Made by a program: the position numbers and the translations under genes
Part shown: positions 1 to 11,696 of the stretch, in pieces
How positions within the stretch are numbered: position 1 is the stretch's first letter
Layout of the letters: the number at the start of each line of letters is the position of its first letter
Assembly: GCF_947179515.1 (NCBI RefSeq)
Contig: NC_067485.1
Coordinates: 72,418,646-72,482,645, forward strand
Length of the DNA stretch: 64,000 nucleotides
Reading direction: 5' to 3'
Origin: Apodemus sylvaticus
Taxonomy: Eukaryota > Chordata > Mammalia > Rodentia > Muridae
The notes under the pieces: generated by a model
Database searches by the model: none
Told to the model about the DNA's origin: nothing
Seen by the model: the letters and a program-made list of their open reading frames with translations, nothing else

Positions 1-165
1 ATAAACGTTAACTTGTATAAAAGTTATTTTTTTCTAATGTTCTAAATAAGAATATGACCTAAATTTTTATTTTCCTACTGGTCTTTTATCTCAGATTACT
101 CTTCTCATTGTAACTTTGAGCCAGGATTATTTTGGTTTGTATTATTAAGTTTAGAATGAGTAGAA
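1..165. other. AT-rich sequence, nothing recognised
   Basis: The left edge of the window is AT-rich and shows no coding frame, tandem repeat or repeat family that I recognise. It leads into L1 5' UTR-like sequence. Confidence 0.5.
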
Positions 166-1985
166 TGATCCTTCTGGTCTGAGCAATTGCCCTGAGTAAA
201 CCTTGGGCATTAACTCCCCTCCCAGTCCCACAACATCCAGAAGAAATTTGATTACCGGGTGCTCTAAAATTCCCAGGATCATAGGTGAGGAGGCCACAAT
301 ATCTGTCCCAACACCAGGAGTAACTAGGACCAGCAGGATCTAGGAATGCAGGAACTTCTGCCTGGCCAGTGACACAGGTTCCTTCCAGTGTGAGCTGCCC
401 TGTGTAGACCTTGGGTGCTAACTCCACAGCTGGTCCCAAAACATCCAGAATAAGCTTGACTCACAGGTGCTGTAACACACCCAGGATCATAGCATCTCAG
501 GAGCTTGGTCACAACAGGATTTCAGAAGCAGCTTAAGTCCCAGGATTTCTGACACACCCAGGATCTCAGGATCACAGGATCACAGAATCACAGGACCACA
601 GAGATAGCTAGACTCTAAGGATTTCTGACACATCCAGGATCACAGGAGGGACAGGCTCCATTCAGACAGTGATGGTAGGTAGTACTAGAGATAAACAGAT
701 GGAGAGAGCAAGCATAAGGACTTAAGAAGGACATAAACAACTCCCTTAAAAATACCAGAGAATACAGGTAAACAGGTAGAAGCTCTTAAAGAGGAAGAAC
801 AAAAATCGCTTAAAGAACTACAGGAGGATGGTAGCAGGGAGTAACTCCCTCTGCTCTCCCTAACTCCAAGTAGGACACAGGCTCCATGACAGGCAGGTGG
901 AAGATGAACCACCTATATGCTCAGGTCCTGGGCACAGGCAGACCCCTGGCGGTTTGCAGCCCCAGAGCTCTTAAACTCAGGATATCTCAGTACCTGGTGC
1001 TGCTTTTCTGCCCTGGCAGGCAGGGAAAGGCTTTTTTTTCACCAACCCTAAATCTGACAGAGGGCTAATATCTAATATATACAAAGAACTCAAGAAAGTA
1101 GACCCCAGAGAACCAAAGAACACTATTACAATGTGGGGTACAGAGTTAAACAAAGAACTTTCACATGAAGAACTTTGGAGGTCTGAGAAGCACCTTAAGA
1201 AATGTTCAACATCATTAATCATTAGGGAAATGCAAATCAAAACAACCGTGAGATTTCACCTCACACAAGTCAGAATGGCTAAGGTTAAAAACTCAGGAGA
1301 TAGAAGGTATTGGTGAGGATGTGGAGAAAGAGGAACACTCCTCCACTGCTGGTGGGATTGCAAGATAGTACAACCACTTTGGAAATCAGTCTGGTGGTTC
1401 CTCAGAAATCTGGGCATGACACTTCTGGAGGACCCTGCTGTACCACTCCTGTGCATATACTCAGAGGATTCCCCGGTATGCAATAAGGACACATGCTCCA
1501 CTATGTTCATAGCATCCCTATTTTTAATAGCCAGAAGCTGGAAAGAACCCAGGTTTCCCTCAATGGAGGAATGGATACTGAAAATATGGTATATTTACAC
1601 AATGGAGTACTATTTAGCCATCAGAAACAATGAATTCATGAAATTCTTAGACAAATGGATGGAGCTGGAGAACATCATACTAAGTGATGCAACCCAGTCT
1701 CAAAAGATCAATCATTGTATGCACTCACTGATAAGTGGATATTAGCCTAGAAACGTGGAATACCCAAGACATAATCCACATATTAAATGATGTCCAAGAA
1801 GAATGGAGCAGTGGCCCCTGGTTCTGGAAATACCCAATGCAACAGTATAGGGGAATACCAGAACAGGGAAGTGGGAAGGGGTGGATGGGGGAATAGGGGG
1901 AGGGAAGAGGGCTTATGGGACTTTCGGGAAGTGGAGAGCCAGAAAAGAGGAAATCATTTGAAATGTAAATAAAAATATATTGAAT
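166..1985 (+). mobile_element. L1, sense, internally deleted: 5' UTR monomers joined to the 3' end
   Basis: Two diverged copies of a roughly 210-bp unit start near 171 and 382. Both carry '(t)aaaccttggg/tagaccttgggtgc', 'aacatccag' and 'ccaggatcata', like tandem promoter monomers of a murid L1 5' UTR. A run rich in 'aggatcacag' follows to about 660. Positions 740-832 match the lysine- and glutamate-rich coiled-coil part of ORF1, comparable to the antisense copy near 32.5 kb. Positions 833-1005 are not assigned. From about 1028 the end of ORF2 follows in order, then the 3' UTR (about 1745-1960) and an A-rich tail ending near 1990. Nearly all of ORF1 and most of ORF2 are missing, so the copy is dead. 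Whether it is one deleted element or two adjoining insertions is not settled. Confidence 0.75.
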
Positions 1986-2166
1986 AAATAAAAGAAAGAA
2001 ACATAAAATAATGTTTTCCTATGGCATAAAATAAAATCCTTGGTATTATTCATCTCTCCTCTCTTCCTCTCCCTCTGTATTGTCTCACTTCTCCCTTTCC
2101 AGTTAAATCCATGCTTCCATTTTACCATGTCGCCAACCAGAGGACTAGCATCCTAAGCATGTCTGT

Positions 2167-2167
2167 A

Positions 2168-2242
<75 letters not shown>

Positions 2243-2366
2243 AGGGAGAGAGAAGGAGGGAGAGAGGAGGGAGGGGAGAGGGGAGAAAAAGGGAGGGAGA
2301 AGGAGGGAGAGAGAAGGAGGGAGAGAGGAGGGAGGGAGGGGGAGGGGAGAAAAAGGGAGAGGGAGA
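2167..2366. repeat. (AC)n-(AG)n microsatellite followed by a GGGAGA-rich purine tract
   Basis: A short (AC)n run (2167-2184) passes into about 27 AG dinucleotides (2185-2239), then into a GGAGGGAGA-type tract to about 2366 with no pyrimidine for long stretches. Long open frames across it on both strands are low-complexity Arg/Glu or Leu/Ser translations, not genes. Confidence 0.95.
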
Positions 2367-2379
2367 GTTTGAATATAGT

Positions 2380-2755
2380 TATTGCCACATGGCATAATAC
2401 CCACCCCAAATCCATAGAATATTGATTGTTGGTCAGGGGAATCAAAGATATCCGCATGAATAATATACCCCATCATTGTTTCCCATGTTTGCTCCCCTGA
2501 ATTAGAAGGTAAGAAGACATTACACACTTAAGACAAAGGACACTGGGCTAAAATGGTTCTGACAACCCCATCCTCAAAGAGTAGCTCTCATAGCAATGGA
2601 ATGTGTTCTGCAGCCTGCCAAAGGAGAGAAGCAAGTAATATCCTGGCCAGTTACAAAAGGTCCAAAATGCAGCCAAAATGCACCCATATTTGATGAGATT
2701 ATGGGCCCTAGAAATGAACCTATTACTGCTACTATTCTAAACCAGTATAATTAGC
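2380..2755. other. Unassigned sequence
   Basis: No repeat family, coding frame or RNA gene recognised in this interval between the purine tract and an L1 3' end. Confidence 0.4.
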
Positions 2756-3008
2756 AACTGCAACTTAGAAGCTCAGAATACCCAAGACACAATTCACATA
2801 TCAAATAATGTCCAAGAAGATTGGAGAAGAGGCCCCTGGTCCTGGAAAGTGTCAGTGCATCAGTATATGGGAATACCAGGACAAGGAAGCAGGAGGGGTT
2901 GATTGGGGAACAAGGAGGGAAGAGGACTTATGAGACTTTCAGGGGGGACCAGGAAAGTGGAAATCATTTGAAATGTAAATAAAGAATATATCTAATTGAA
3001 AAAAAGAC
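2756..3008 (+). mobile_element. L1 3' end fragment, sense
   Basis: This is 3' UTR sequence parallel to that at 1745-1985: 'aatacccaagacac', 'gtccaagaaga', 'ggcccctggt', a G-rich stretch, then 'catttgaaatgtaaataaa' and an A-rich tail at about 2997-3006. It is severely 5'-truncated and contains no ORF sequence. Confidence 0.9.
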
Positions 3009-3850
3009 TAATCTTTATACACAGGGAAAAGTATATATCTCACTTCTCCCCAGGAAATCCATTTGCAGCTTGTGGAGACCATTACAGAATTGGACAGTGG
3101 TCAAAATATAGGGGATGACTGATGGGGTGGGTAATGCTGCACACTTATTGATACATCAGCACTACAAACCGTATTACTGAAGGTCAAGGGAGCACCTTAG
3201 AAGATGAGCAGAAAGACTAGACATTCCAGAAGCCCATGAGGATGTCTCCCATGTTATATTGGTTTTTAAAATATATAATAGGGGAGCTGAGTCCAAGAAA
3301 CATCAAGTACAAGCTGCACAATGACAGCACCAGTGTCAGTGTGGAACTCACTGTGCCTGGATGAGGAGCAAACAATGCTATGAGAGAGAGAAACTGCCCT
3401 GAAAGTTTATCCAGTTCAGAGTAATCAGCTTTAGATACCTGAGCATATGAGCAGCAGTCATTGCATTAGGCTGGCACATTTCAAAATAGTAATGAAAGAA
3501 AAGGAGGTCATGAGTTAGAGAAAAGGGAGAGAATGAGAGGAATTGGAGAGAGAGAGAGCAGGGGGTGGTTATGATATAAATACAGTATGTTGGTATACAA
3601 TTCTCAACCCGAATTTCAAAATTAAAACCTCTTTCATGTGCTGCTTCCTCTTTGTGTTTTGCTTCTCAGATTGTCTGTGTTTAAAGTCCTTAGAAGCTAG
3701 ACTTCTATGGTCTTGATCGTATAGTTTGTTTATAATATCAGAAGTTTCAACCTGGTATTCCTTCCCTCTGGCCAAGGCAAGACCCTTCTTATGCTACTGT
3801 AGGCCTTGGATTTGTGTGTTTGTTCACCTTGTGAAGTGCGAGAGCATGCC
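3009..3850. other. Unassigned sequence with a short GA-rich patch
   Basis: No gene or repeat family recognised. A GA-rich patch lies at about 3480-3565. The last six bases (catgcc, 3845-3850) are the left target duplication of the adjoining LTR. Confidence 0.4.
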
Positions 3851-4397
3851 TGTCCCGACCCGCAGGACAATCAACAGGGTTCCTTTAAGCCACCTAGAGG
3901 AAAGGCGATGGGGCGACAAGACAAAAGAGAGAGGCAGGACAGCCTGTCTAGTTCTGATCAAGCTGTCAAACTTTAATTTTCAGACAAGTCAATATAAAGG
4001 GAAGCATACAAGGTTTGGGAGGGGTAAAGGGGGGAACAATCTCAGGGGGTTGGCATCATTTCTAAGAAACAGTTTCTCATAATTTCTGGTAAAACTAGTT
4101 ATTGCTGTTGGAATGTTGGCATGATAAAAGGGGGGTCATGAGGCGGTGAAGTGGAAAGGGGTTGCTACAGTAACCTATCTACAGATGAACTTCAAAAGGA
4201 GGGGGTTTTGAGATTTACGTAGGAATAGTTCCTGGCATGGAGATCTAAGTGAGAATGACTCCTGGTATCGAGGTCTCTTGGCATTGAGAGCCAGGTGGGG
4301 ATGGCTCCTGGTATGGAGAGTTCTTGGCACTGAATTCTGAGGATGGCTCCTGGTATGGAGAGTTCTTGGCATTGAGTTCTGAGGATGGCTCCCGGCA
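3851..4397 (-). mobile_element. Solo LTR, ERVK-type, family 2 (547 bp, target duplication catgcc)
   Basis: The element runs from TGTCCC (3851) to CCGGCA (4397), giving TG...CA ends. It is flanked by perfect 6-bp direct repeats 'catgcc' at 3845-3850 and 4398-4403; a 6-bp duplication is typical of class II (ERVK) integration. A copy in the opposite direction lies at 37753-38305. The minus strand carries an ATTAAA polyadenylation signal upstream of the U5-like end, which sets the orientation. The U3 end holds 42-bp tandem units starting near 4301, 4343 and (partial) 4385. No retroviral internal sequence remains, so it is a solo LTR left by LTR-LTR recombination. Confidence 0.9.
4301..4390 (-). 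repeat. 42-bp tandem repeats within the U3 of the solo LTR
   Basis: The unit beginning 'atggctcctggtatggagag' starts at 4301 and again at 4343, with a third partial unit at 4385. The sister LTR at 37.75 kb lacks this expansion. Repeats in U3 often lie in enhancers, but function here is inference. Confidence 0.85.
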
Positions 4398-4403
4398 CAT
4401 GCC

Positions 4404-5250
4404 TTCCCTGTCAGCTTGTGAGCACCAAGCATTTCGCTCCAGGTTATCAGGAGTCTCCATCATCATCTGGTTCTTTCTTGCATGTCTATATTCACAGGAT
4501 TCCTGAAGATGCTTACGGGTTGCTCTTGCACCAGTGCGTCACCAACGCTCTTTCGTCTAATCCTTCCAGAACAGCCTTGGCTGCACTTTGTATGTTCTTT
4601 TGCCTTGGCTAGAGACAGGTGCCAATCGAGCCTCACCACACACTGTGAATGACTGCCTTATCCTCTGTCTTTCCTCATCACATTTCCTTCTCAGTATACT
4701 GTGTCTCCATCTGGGACATCATCCTGAACCCAACAGATTTGACAATATAACAGATTTGGCAATATCATCTCAGCATTTATTTCAAGTTACAATGTCTATA
4801 TTTGTTGTATTTCCCCATCTTCTTAAACTTTAAACTGACTCAAAACAGATATATGTTCATTTTTATGGTAAAATATTATTATAATGTAATTCTGCTTTGT
4901 AGTTACTCAGTACACATGATCTAAGTATATGGGTGTGCATCAAAGTGGACATTATTTTAATATACTGAAATAACTCTTATATTTTCTGGTTATTCCACAA
5001 CAGATTCCGGTAACCTACTGGTGGTTTGCCCTACAACTTATGTGCATGAAAGGCTTGGAAACCTAAACAGAATGTTACCTGGAACTACTTACATATAAAA
5101 GGTAAAGGGAATTGTTAGAGGGAGGAGGCAGGAAACCTCACCTAGAGATTTAAGGAGCATAACCAGAAGAAGTCCATCACTTGAGGTAGGATTTATTGGC
5201 TTCATAGAAATGTTTTATGTGTTTCCATCCTGGTAAAGATGGTCTCATTC
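4404..5250. other. Unassigned sequence
   Basis: AT-rich in the second half (about 4790-5100). Short open frames here have no recognisable domain. No repeat family called. Confidence 0.4.
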
Positions 5251-5254
5251 TTAT

Positions 5255-5640
5255 GTTCCCATACATGCTAGGCAAGCACTGTACTACTGTGTTGTATTTC
5301 CAGTTCTCTTTTCTTCTTATCATTTTTATAGGATCTTTTGTTAGTTCATTAATGATTTTACACATGAGGACAAAATGTTTTGGTTGCATTCACCCCTACT
5401 CTCCTCTACTCCTCCCAGATCTACCTTTACTGATGACTCCCTCCCATCTTTGTGTAGTGTTTTAAAGAATAATTTATAAAATTTCATTCATGGTGCCTAC
5501 ATGCTTTTGTGTGTGGCCATCTACTAGAGTATGTATGGTCATCTTACTCATGGCCATAGCCTTAAAACCCAGATTATCCTCTTAGTAGCTAATCCTCAAC
5601 ACTTGGCAGCACCTCAGTCAGGAATGAGGCTTTAGATAGT
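5255..5640 (-). mobile_element. Probable old rodent interspersed repeat (L1 3'-related?)
   Basis: The stretch with 'ctcctcccagatctacc', 'gtgtggccatctactagag' and 'ctcagtcaggaatgaggctt' resembles an old rodent dispersed repeat that I associate with L1-type 3' sequence. The assignment is from memory and the boundaries are uncertain. Confidence 0.35.
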
Positions 5641-5708
5641 TCTAGTTTTTAAAATAAGTGACAGTTTTGTAAATATTTTTTCAAACTTTGATTTTGCTCT
5701 ATACAATT

Positions 5709-5771
<63 letters not shown>
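5709..5771. repeat. (TA)n-(TG)n microsatellite
   Basis: About nine TA units (5709-5727) followed by about 22 TG units (5727-5771). Confidence 0.97.
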
Positions 5772-5774
<3 letters not shown>

Positions 5775-5962
5775 GTATCATAGTCATAACCAATTTACAC
5801 TCTCTGTTTGTACTGTCCCCCACAAACCCACCATCACATCAGCCTTGCAATTTCATGTCTTCCTTTGGCATTTTTGTTTATTTAGCATTGTCCATATCAG
5901 TCCAGTATGTGTGGCACATATGTGTATCAGTGTGGCATCATCCACTTTGGCATGAGGAGTTT

Positions 5963-5982
5963 TTAAATAAATAAATAAATAG
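5963..5982. repeat. Short (AAAT)n tract
   Basis: About five tandem AAAT units. Confidence 0.9.
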
Positions 5983-6100
5983 AAAGTATAAATAAGTAGG
6001 TTAAATTAATGCACTTAGTGGGTTAAAAATAATAACTGTAATCTTTGAAATTGCATTTTTTTCTGAGTTAGTCTCCAAAGTCATGGATCATGAGATTTCT

Positions 6101-6106
6101 CTGTGT

Positions 6107-6146
<40 letters not shown>

Positions 6147-6186
6147 CTGTGTCTGTGTGTATGAGTGAGTGAGTATGTGTGTGTGC
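6101..6186. repeat. Interrupted (TG)n microsatellite
   Basis: TG repeats broken by TA, TC and GAG(T) interruptions, indicating an older decaying array. Confidence 0.95.
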
Positions 6187-6284
6187 TATTTTCTGCTATA
6201 CACATGATCTTATACAAGCAAGACAGTTTTCTACTGACCATCATCTCCAAATATGGTTTTTCCTTAATATATATGAAATGAAAT

Positions 6285-6615
6285 GGAAAATGGAAAAAGT
6301 TTACTAAATAGTTTATTGAATGTCTTTGTCATATATACAAACTTGATCCTTCCCCTCCTCGCCTCACCCCTCTCCTGTCTCACAGTTTCCTTCCTTCTGC
6401 CTCCCATGATTAATTTGTTGCACTTCTATATGCATTTCTGGTATCCTCACTTGGGCCTTCATTCTTGTTTTGCTTCCTATGATCTGCAAATTGTATCATG
6501 GATATTCTGATCTTTTTCCCTAATATCCACTTATTCATGAATACATGCCATTCATGTCATTTTGGTTCTGGGATACCTCACTCAGGATGATATTTTCTAG
6601 TTTCATCTGCAAAAT
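6285..6615 (-). mobile_element. L1 3' end fragment, antisense (old)
   Basis: Positions 6525-6605 read as the antisense of the ORF2 C-terminus and 3' UTR start ('taatatccacttattcatga', 'acctcactcaggatgat'). Positions 6330-6520 fit an older 3' UTR variant. The order is as expected for a minus-strand L1, and it is strongly diverged. Confidence 0.65.
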
Positions 6616-7349
6616 TCATGATGTGCATCTTCTCTGACTAAACCCAGACTCAGCAGTCCTCTGCTATACATGTATTGGGGGTGTCATATTACCTGATGTA
6701 TGATGCCTGGTTGGTGTTTCATTATCTGAGAGATCTCTGGGGTCCAGGTTAATTGAGTCTGCTGGTCCTACAGGCTCACTCTCCTCCTCAGCTTCTTCCA
6801 TCTTTCCACTAATTCAACCACAAGGGTCAGCAGCTTCTGACCATTGTTTGGGTGCCAATATCTGTGATTCTTTCAGCTGCTTGCTGGGACGTTCAGAGGG
6901 CAGTCATGATAAGTCTCTTTTTGTCAGTGCTCCAAGGCCTTTTTTGCCTTATAGATGCTTCCAGGTTTCATGAGGTCCCATTTATCAATACTTGATCTTA
7001 GAGCATGAGCCATTGGAGTGCTGTTTAGAAAATTTCTCCCTCGGTCAATGATTTCAAGGTTCTTTCGCACTTTCTTCTATTAGATTCAGTGTATCAGTTT
7101 TTACGTTGAGGTGCTTGATCCACTTGTACTTGACCTTTATCCAAGGTGGCAAAGACAGGTATATTTTCATTTTTTCTATATATCAACATCCAGCTGGATC
7201 AGCACCATTTGTTGAAGATGCTTTCTATTTTCCACTGTGTAGGTTTGGCTTCTTTGTCAAAGACCAAATGCAAGTGTGGGTTTTATATCTGGGTCTTCAA
7301 TTGTCTTCCAATGATCAATGTGCCTTTTTCTATACCAATATCATGCAGT

Positions 7350-7466
7350 GTTTTTTTTTTTTTTTTGTCTTTTGTTTGTTTGGGGCTTTTTTGGTTTTTC
7401 TTTTGAGTCAGGATTTCTCTGCCTCTCAAGTGCTGGGATTACAGGCATACGCCACCATGCCTGGCT
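7350..7466 (-). mobile_element. B1 SINE, antisense, internally deleted, inside L1 A
   Basis: A poly-T start, 'gtcaggatttctctg' and 'tcaagtgctgggattacagg...accatgcctggct' are the two ends of an antisense B1. The central part between the Pol III promoter half and the 3' half is missing. Flanking copies 'tatcatgcagt' (about 7339) and 'tatcctgcagt' (about 7467) look like an 11-bp target duplication with one mismatch. They restore the expected L1 reading across the site. Confidence 0.88.
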
Positions 7467-9885
7467 TATCCTGCAGTTTTTATCACTATTGCTCTGTAGT
7501 AAAACTTGAGGTCAGGGATGGGGATTCTCTCAGCCATTCTTTTCTTGCTAAGTATTGTGTTTACTATTCTTGTGTTTACTGGAAAGTATTTTGACTTTCC
7601 AGATAAACTTTAGAATTGCTCTTTCCATGTCTTTGAAGACCTGTGTTGGGATTTTGATGGGGATTGCTCTGAATCTATACATTGCCTTTGGTAGGATGGC
7701 TATTTTTACCATGTTAATTCTGCCCATCAATGAGCATGGGATACCTCTCCATTTTCTGAGATCTTTGATTTCTTGAGAGAATTGAAGTTGTTGTCACACA
7801 GATCTTTCACTTGTTTGGTTAGAGTTAACCCAAGATATTTTATATTATTTGTGGCTATTGTGAAGGGAGTTGTTTCCCTAGTTTTTTTTCTCATCCTGTT
7901 TACCATTTGTATAAATGAAGGCTACTGATTTATTTAATTTTATACTCAGCCACTGTGCTGAAGTTGTTTATCAGCTGGAAAAGTTCTCTAGTTGAGTTTT
8001 TGGGGTCACTTATATATACTTCCATATCATCTGCAAATAATGATACCTATATTTCTTCTTTGTCAATTTGTATCCTTTTCATCTCTTTTTGCTGTATTAT
8101 TGTACTAGCTAGCATTTCAAGTACTATATTGAATAGATATGGGGAGAATGGGTATCCTTGTCCCTGATTATAGAGGGATTTCTCCAAGTATCTCTCCATT
8201 TAATTTGATATTGGCTGTTGGTTAGCTGTACATTGCTTTTATTATGTTTAGATATGGACCTTGAAATCCTGATCTCTCCAGTACTTTTAACATGAATTGG
8301 TGTTGTATTTTGTCAAATCCTTTTGTTTCTGCATTAAAGGAGATGATTATGTGATTTTTTCTTTGATTTTATTTATATAGTAGATTATGCTACTGGATTT
8401 TCGTTTATTGATCTAACCTTGCATCCTTGGGATGAATCCCACATGATTGTGGTGAATCATGGTTTTGATGTGTTCTTTAATTCAGTTTTCAAGAATTTTG
8501 TTGAGTATATTTGCATTGATATTCATATGCAAGATTTGTTTGAAGGTCACTTTTTTGTTTAGGTCCTTGTGTAGTTTACGTATCAGAGTAATTGTGACTT
8601 TGTAGAATGAATTAGGTAATGTTCCTTCTGTTTCTATTTTATGGAATATTTTGAGGAATATTGGTATCAGTTCTTCTTTGAAGGTGTGGTAGAATTCTAC
8701 ACTAAATCCATCTGGCCTTTGACTTCTTTGGCTTGGGAAGTTTTAAATGGCTTCTTTTATTGCCTTATGGGATATGGGCCTCTTTAGATAGTTTACTTGC
8801 TCTGGATTTAACTTTGGTATGTGGTATCTATCTAGACAACCATCCATTTCATCTAGATTTTACAGTTTTGTTGAGTATAGGCTTCTGTAGTAGGAGCTGA
8901 TGACATGTTAAATTTCATCCATTTCTGTTGTTATGTCTCCCTTTTCATTTTTGATTTTGTTAATTTGGATACTGCCTCTGGGTCCTTTAGTTAGTTTGGC
9001 TAGGGGTTTATCTATCATACTGATTCTCTCAAAGAGCCAGCTTTTGATTTTGTTAGTTCTTTGTATTGTTTTCTTTGTTTTTATTTGATTGATTTTTGGC
9101 CCTGAGATTGACTATTTTTTGCCTGCTACTCCTCTCTGGTGTGTTTACTTCTTTTTGTTCTGGAACTCTCAGGTGTGCTGTTAAGTTGCTAGTGTAAGAT
9201 CTCTCCAGTTTCTTTACCAGTGCACTTAGTGCTATTAATTTTCCTCTTAAAATTTATTGTGTCCCATAAGTTTGGGTATATGTCAACATTTTCATTATAT
9301 TCCAGGAAGTTTAATAATATCTTTATTTCTTTCTTGACCAAATTATCAATGATCAGAGAGTTCTTCATTTTCTACATGTATGTGGGCTTTCTGTTGTTTT
9401 TGCTGTTATTCAAGACCAGCCTCATGCCACAGTGGTCTGATAGGGCATATGGAATTATTTCAATCTTATTTATTGGTTGAGGTTTGATCAGTGACCAGTT
9501 ATATAGTTGATTTTGTAGAAGTTACCATGAGGTGCTGGCAAGGTATATTTTGTTTTATGTTGAAATGTTCTGTAGATACCTGATAAATGCATTTGGTTCA
9601 TAACCTCTACTAGTTTTACTGTGTCTCAGTTTAGTTTCTGTTTCAATGACCTGTACATTGGTGAGAGTAGGGGGTTGAAGTCTCCCACTATTATTGTGTG
9701 TGGTTCAATGTGTATTTTGAGCTTTATTAAAGTTTCTATTATGAATGGGCGTGCCTTCATATTTGGGGCACAGATATTCAGAATAGAGACTTTCTCTTGC
9801 TGGATTTTCCCTTTAATGATTATGAAGTGTCTTTCTTCATCATGCTTGATAATTTTTGGTTGAAAGTTATTTTATTGGATATTGG

Positions 9886-10620
9886 GATGGCTTGTTTTCT
9901 GGGGCTATTTGCTTGGAAGACGTTTTCTATCCTTTTTCTCTGAAATAGTGTTTGTCTTTGTTATTGAGCTATGTTTCTTATATGCAGTAAAATGCTGGAT
10001 CTTGTTTGTGCATCCAGTCTGTTAGCTTATGTGGGTGAGTTGAGTCCATTAATATTGAGAGATATTAAAGACAGATGACTGTTGTTTCTTGATATGTTTG
10101 TTTTCATAGGTGGCTTTATGTGCTTGTGGTTCTATCCTTTTGGCTTTGTTCTAAGATGCTTAATATCTTTTCTTTTCTTTGGTGTAGGTACTTTCCTTGT
10201 GTTGGAGTTTTCCTTTTAGGATCCTCTATATGTCTGGATTGGTAGATAGGTACTGTTTGAATTTGATTTTGTCCTAGAATATTTTATTTTCTCAATCTAT
10301 ATTGATTCAGAGTTTGGCTGGGTATAGTAGCATGGGCTAGCATTTGTGTTCTCTTAGACTCTACATGACCTCTGACCAGGTTCTTCTGGCTTTTGTAGTA
10401 CAATGTTTTGATTATTATGTGATAAGAAGATTTTCTTCTTTGGTCTCATTTATTCAGTGTTCTATAGGCTTCTTGTACCTTTCTGGATTCACCAAAATGA
10501 TGTTGTTGAAGATATTTTCAGGTTCTTTGAGCTGGGAATCATCATTTTTCTCTATTCTGATTATTCATAGATTTGGTCTTTTCATTGTGTCCTGAATTTC
10601 CTGGATGCTTTGGCTTAGGA
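9886..10620. repeat. Long direct repeat, left copy (L1 A sequence flanking L1 B)
   Basis: This segment, starting 'gatggcttgttttctgg', recurs at 14333-15058 with only scattered substitutions and a few small indels (for example, about 5 bp after 'gtttgtgcatc' and about 9 bp after 'catttgtgttct' are missing in the right copy). It covers L1 A sequence at the ORF2/ORF1 side. The two copies sit exactly at the edges of the inserted L1 B. Confidence 0.9.
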
Positions 10621-11696
10621 GTTATTTTTATTCAATACATTCTTCATTTACATTTCAAATGATTTCCCCTTTTCTGGCTCCCCACTCCCCAAAAGTCCCA
10701 TAAGCCCTCTCCCCTACCCCTGTTCCCCCATCTACTCCTTCCCAATTCCCTGTTCTGGTATTCCCCTATAGTGCTGCACTGAGTCTTTACAGAACCAGGG
10801 GCCACTCCTCCATTCTTCTTGGACATCATTTAATATGTGGATTATGTCCTCTGTATTCAAAGTTTCTAGACTAATATCCACCTAACAGTGAGTGTATACC
10901 ATGATTGATCTTTTGAGACTAGGTTGCTTCACTTAGTATGATGTTCTCCAGCTCCATCCATTTGTCTAAGAATTTCATGAATTCATTGTTTCTAATGGCT
11001 GAATAGTACTTCATTGTGTAAATATACCACATTTTTTGAATCCATTCCTCCCTTGAGGGACACCTGGGTTCTTTCCAACTTCTGGCTAATACAAATAGGG
11101 CTGCTATGAACACAGTGGAGCATGTGTCCTTATTGCATCCCGGGAATCCTCTGGGAATATGCCCAGGAGGGGTATAGTAAGGACCTCTGGAAGTGGCGTG
11201 CCCAGATTCCTGAGGAACCACCAGACTGATTTCCAAAGTGGTTGCACCATCTTGCAATCCTACCAGCAGTGGAGGAGTGTTCCTCTTTCTCCACATCCTC
11301 GCCAACACCTGCTGTCTCCTGAGTTTTTGACCTTAGCCATTCTGAGTGTGTGAGGTGAAATCTCAGGGTTGTTTTGATTTGCATTTCCCTAATGATTAAT
11401 GATGTTGAACATTTCTTAAGGTGCTTCTCAGCCCTCCGAAGTTCTTCATGTGAAAATTCTTTGTTTAGCTCTGTACCCCACTTTATAATGGGGTTATTTG
11501 TTTCTCAGGGTTCTACCTTCTTGAGTTCTTTGTATATATTAGATATTAGCCCTCTGTCAGATTTAGGATTGTTAAAGATTGTTTCCCAATCTGTTGGTTG
11601 ACGTTTTGTCCTTTTGACAGTGTCCTTTGCCTTACAGAAACTTTGTAGTTTTATGAGGTCCCATTTGTCAATTCTTGATCTTAAAGCTATTGGTGT

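Larger units (their letters stand above)
6625..10620 (-). mobile_element. L1 element A, first segment, antisense
   Basis: A long antisense L1. Positions 6625-6930 are a 3' UTR segment ('gagagatctctggggtcc', 'gggtcagcagcttctga'). From about 6955 ORF2 begins ('ttcatgaggtcccatttatc') and continues with endonuclease/RT-region sequence to about 9700, and ORF1-type sequence fills about 10050-10620. About 0.6 kb that would normally lie between ORF2 position 6955 and the 3' UTR is missing. ORF2 contains many stops and frameshifts and is not coding. A B1 lies inside at 7350-7466. The element is split at 10620 by L1 B and resumes at 14333. Confidence 0.85.

Noticed and set aside
2111..2527. Long Arg/Glu and Leu/Ser-rich frames on both strands
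   Set aside because: They are translations of the (AC)n(AG)n and polypurine tract.
7106..7594. 162-codon plus-strand open frame
   Set aside because: It crosses antisense L1 ORF2 and the antisense B1 poly-T; the Phe-rich middle is the translated poly-T.
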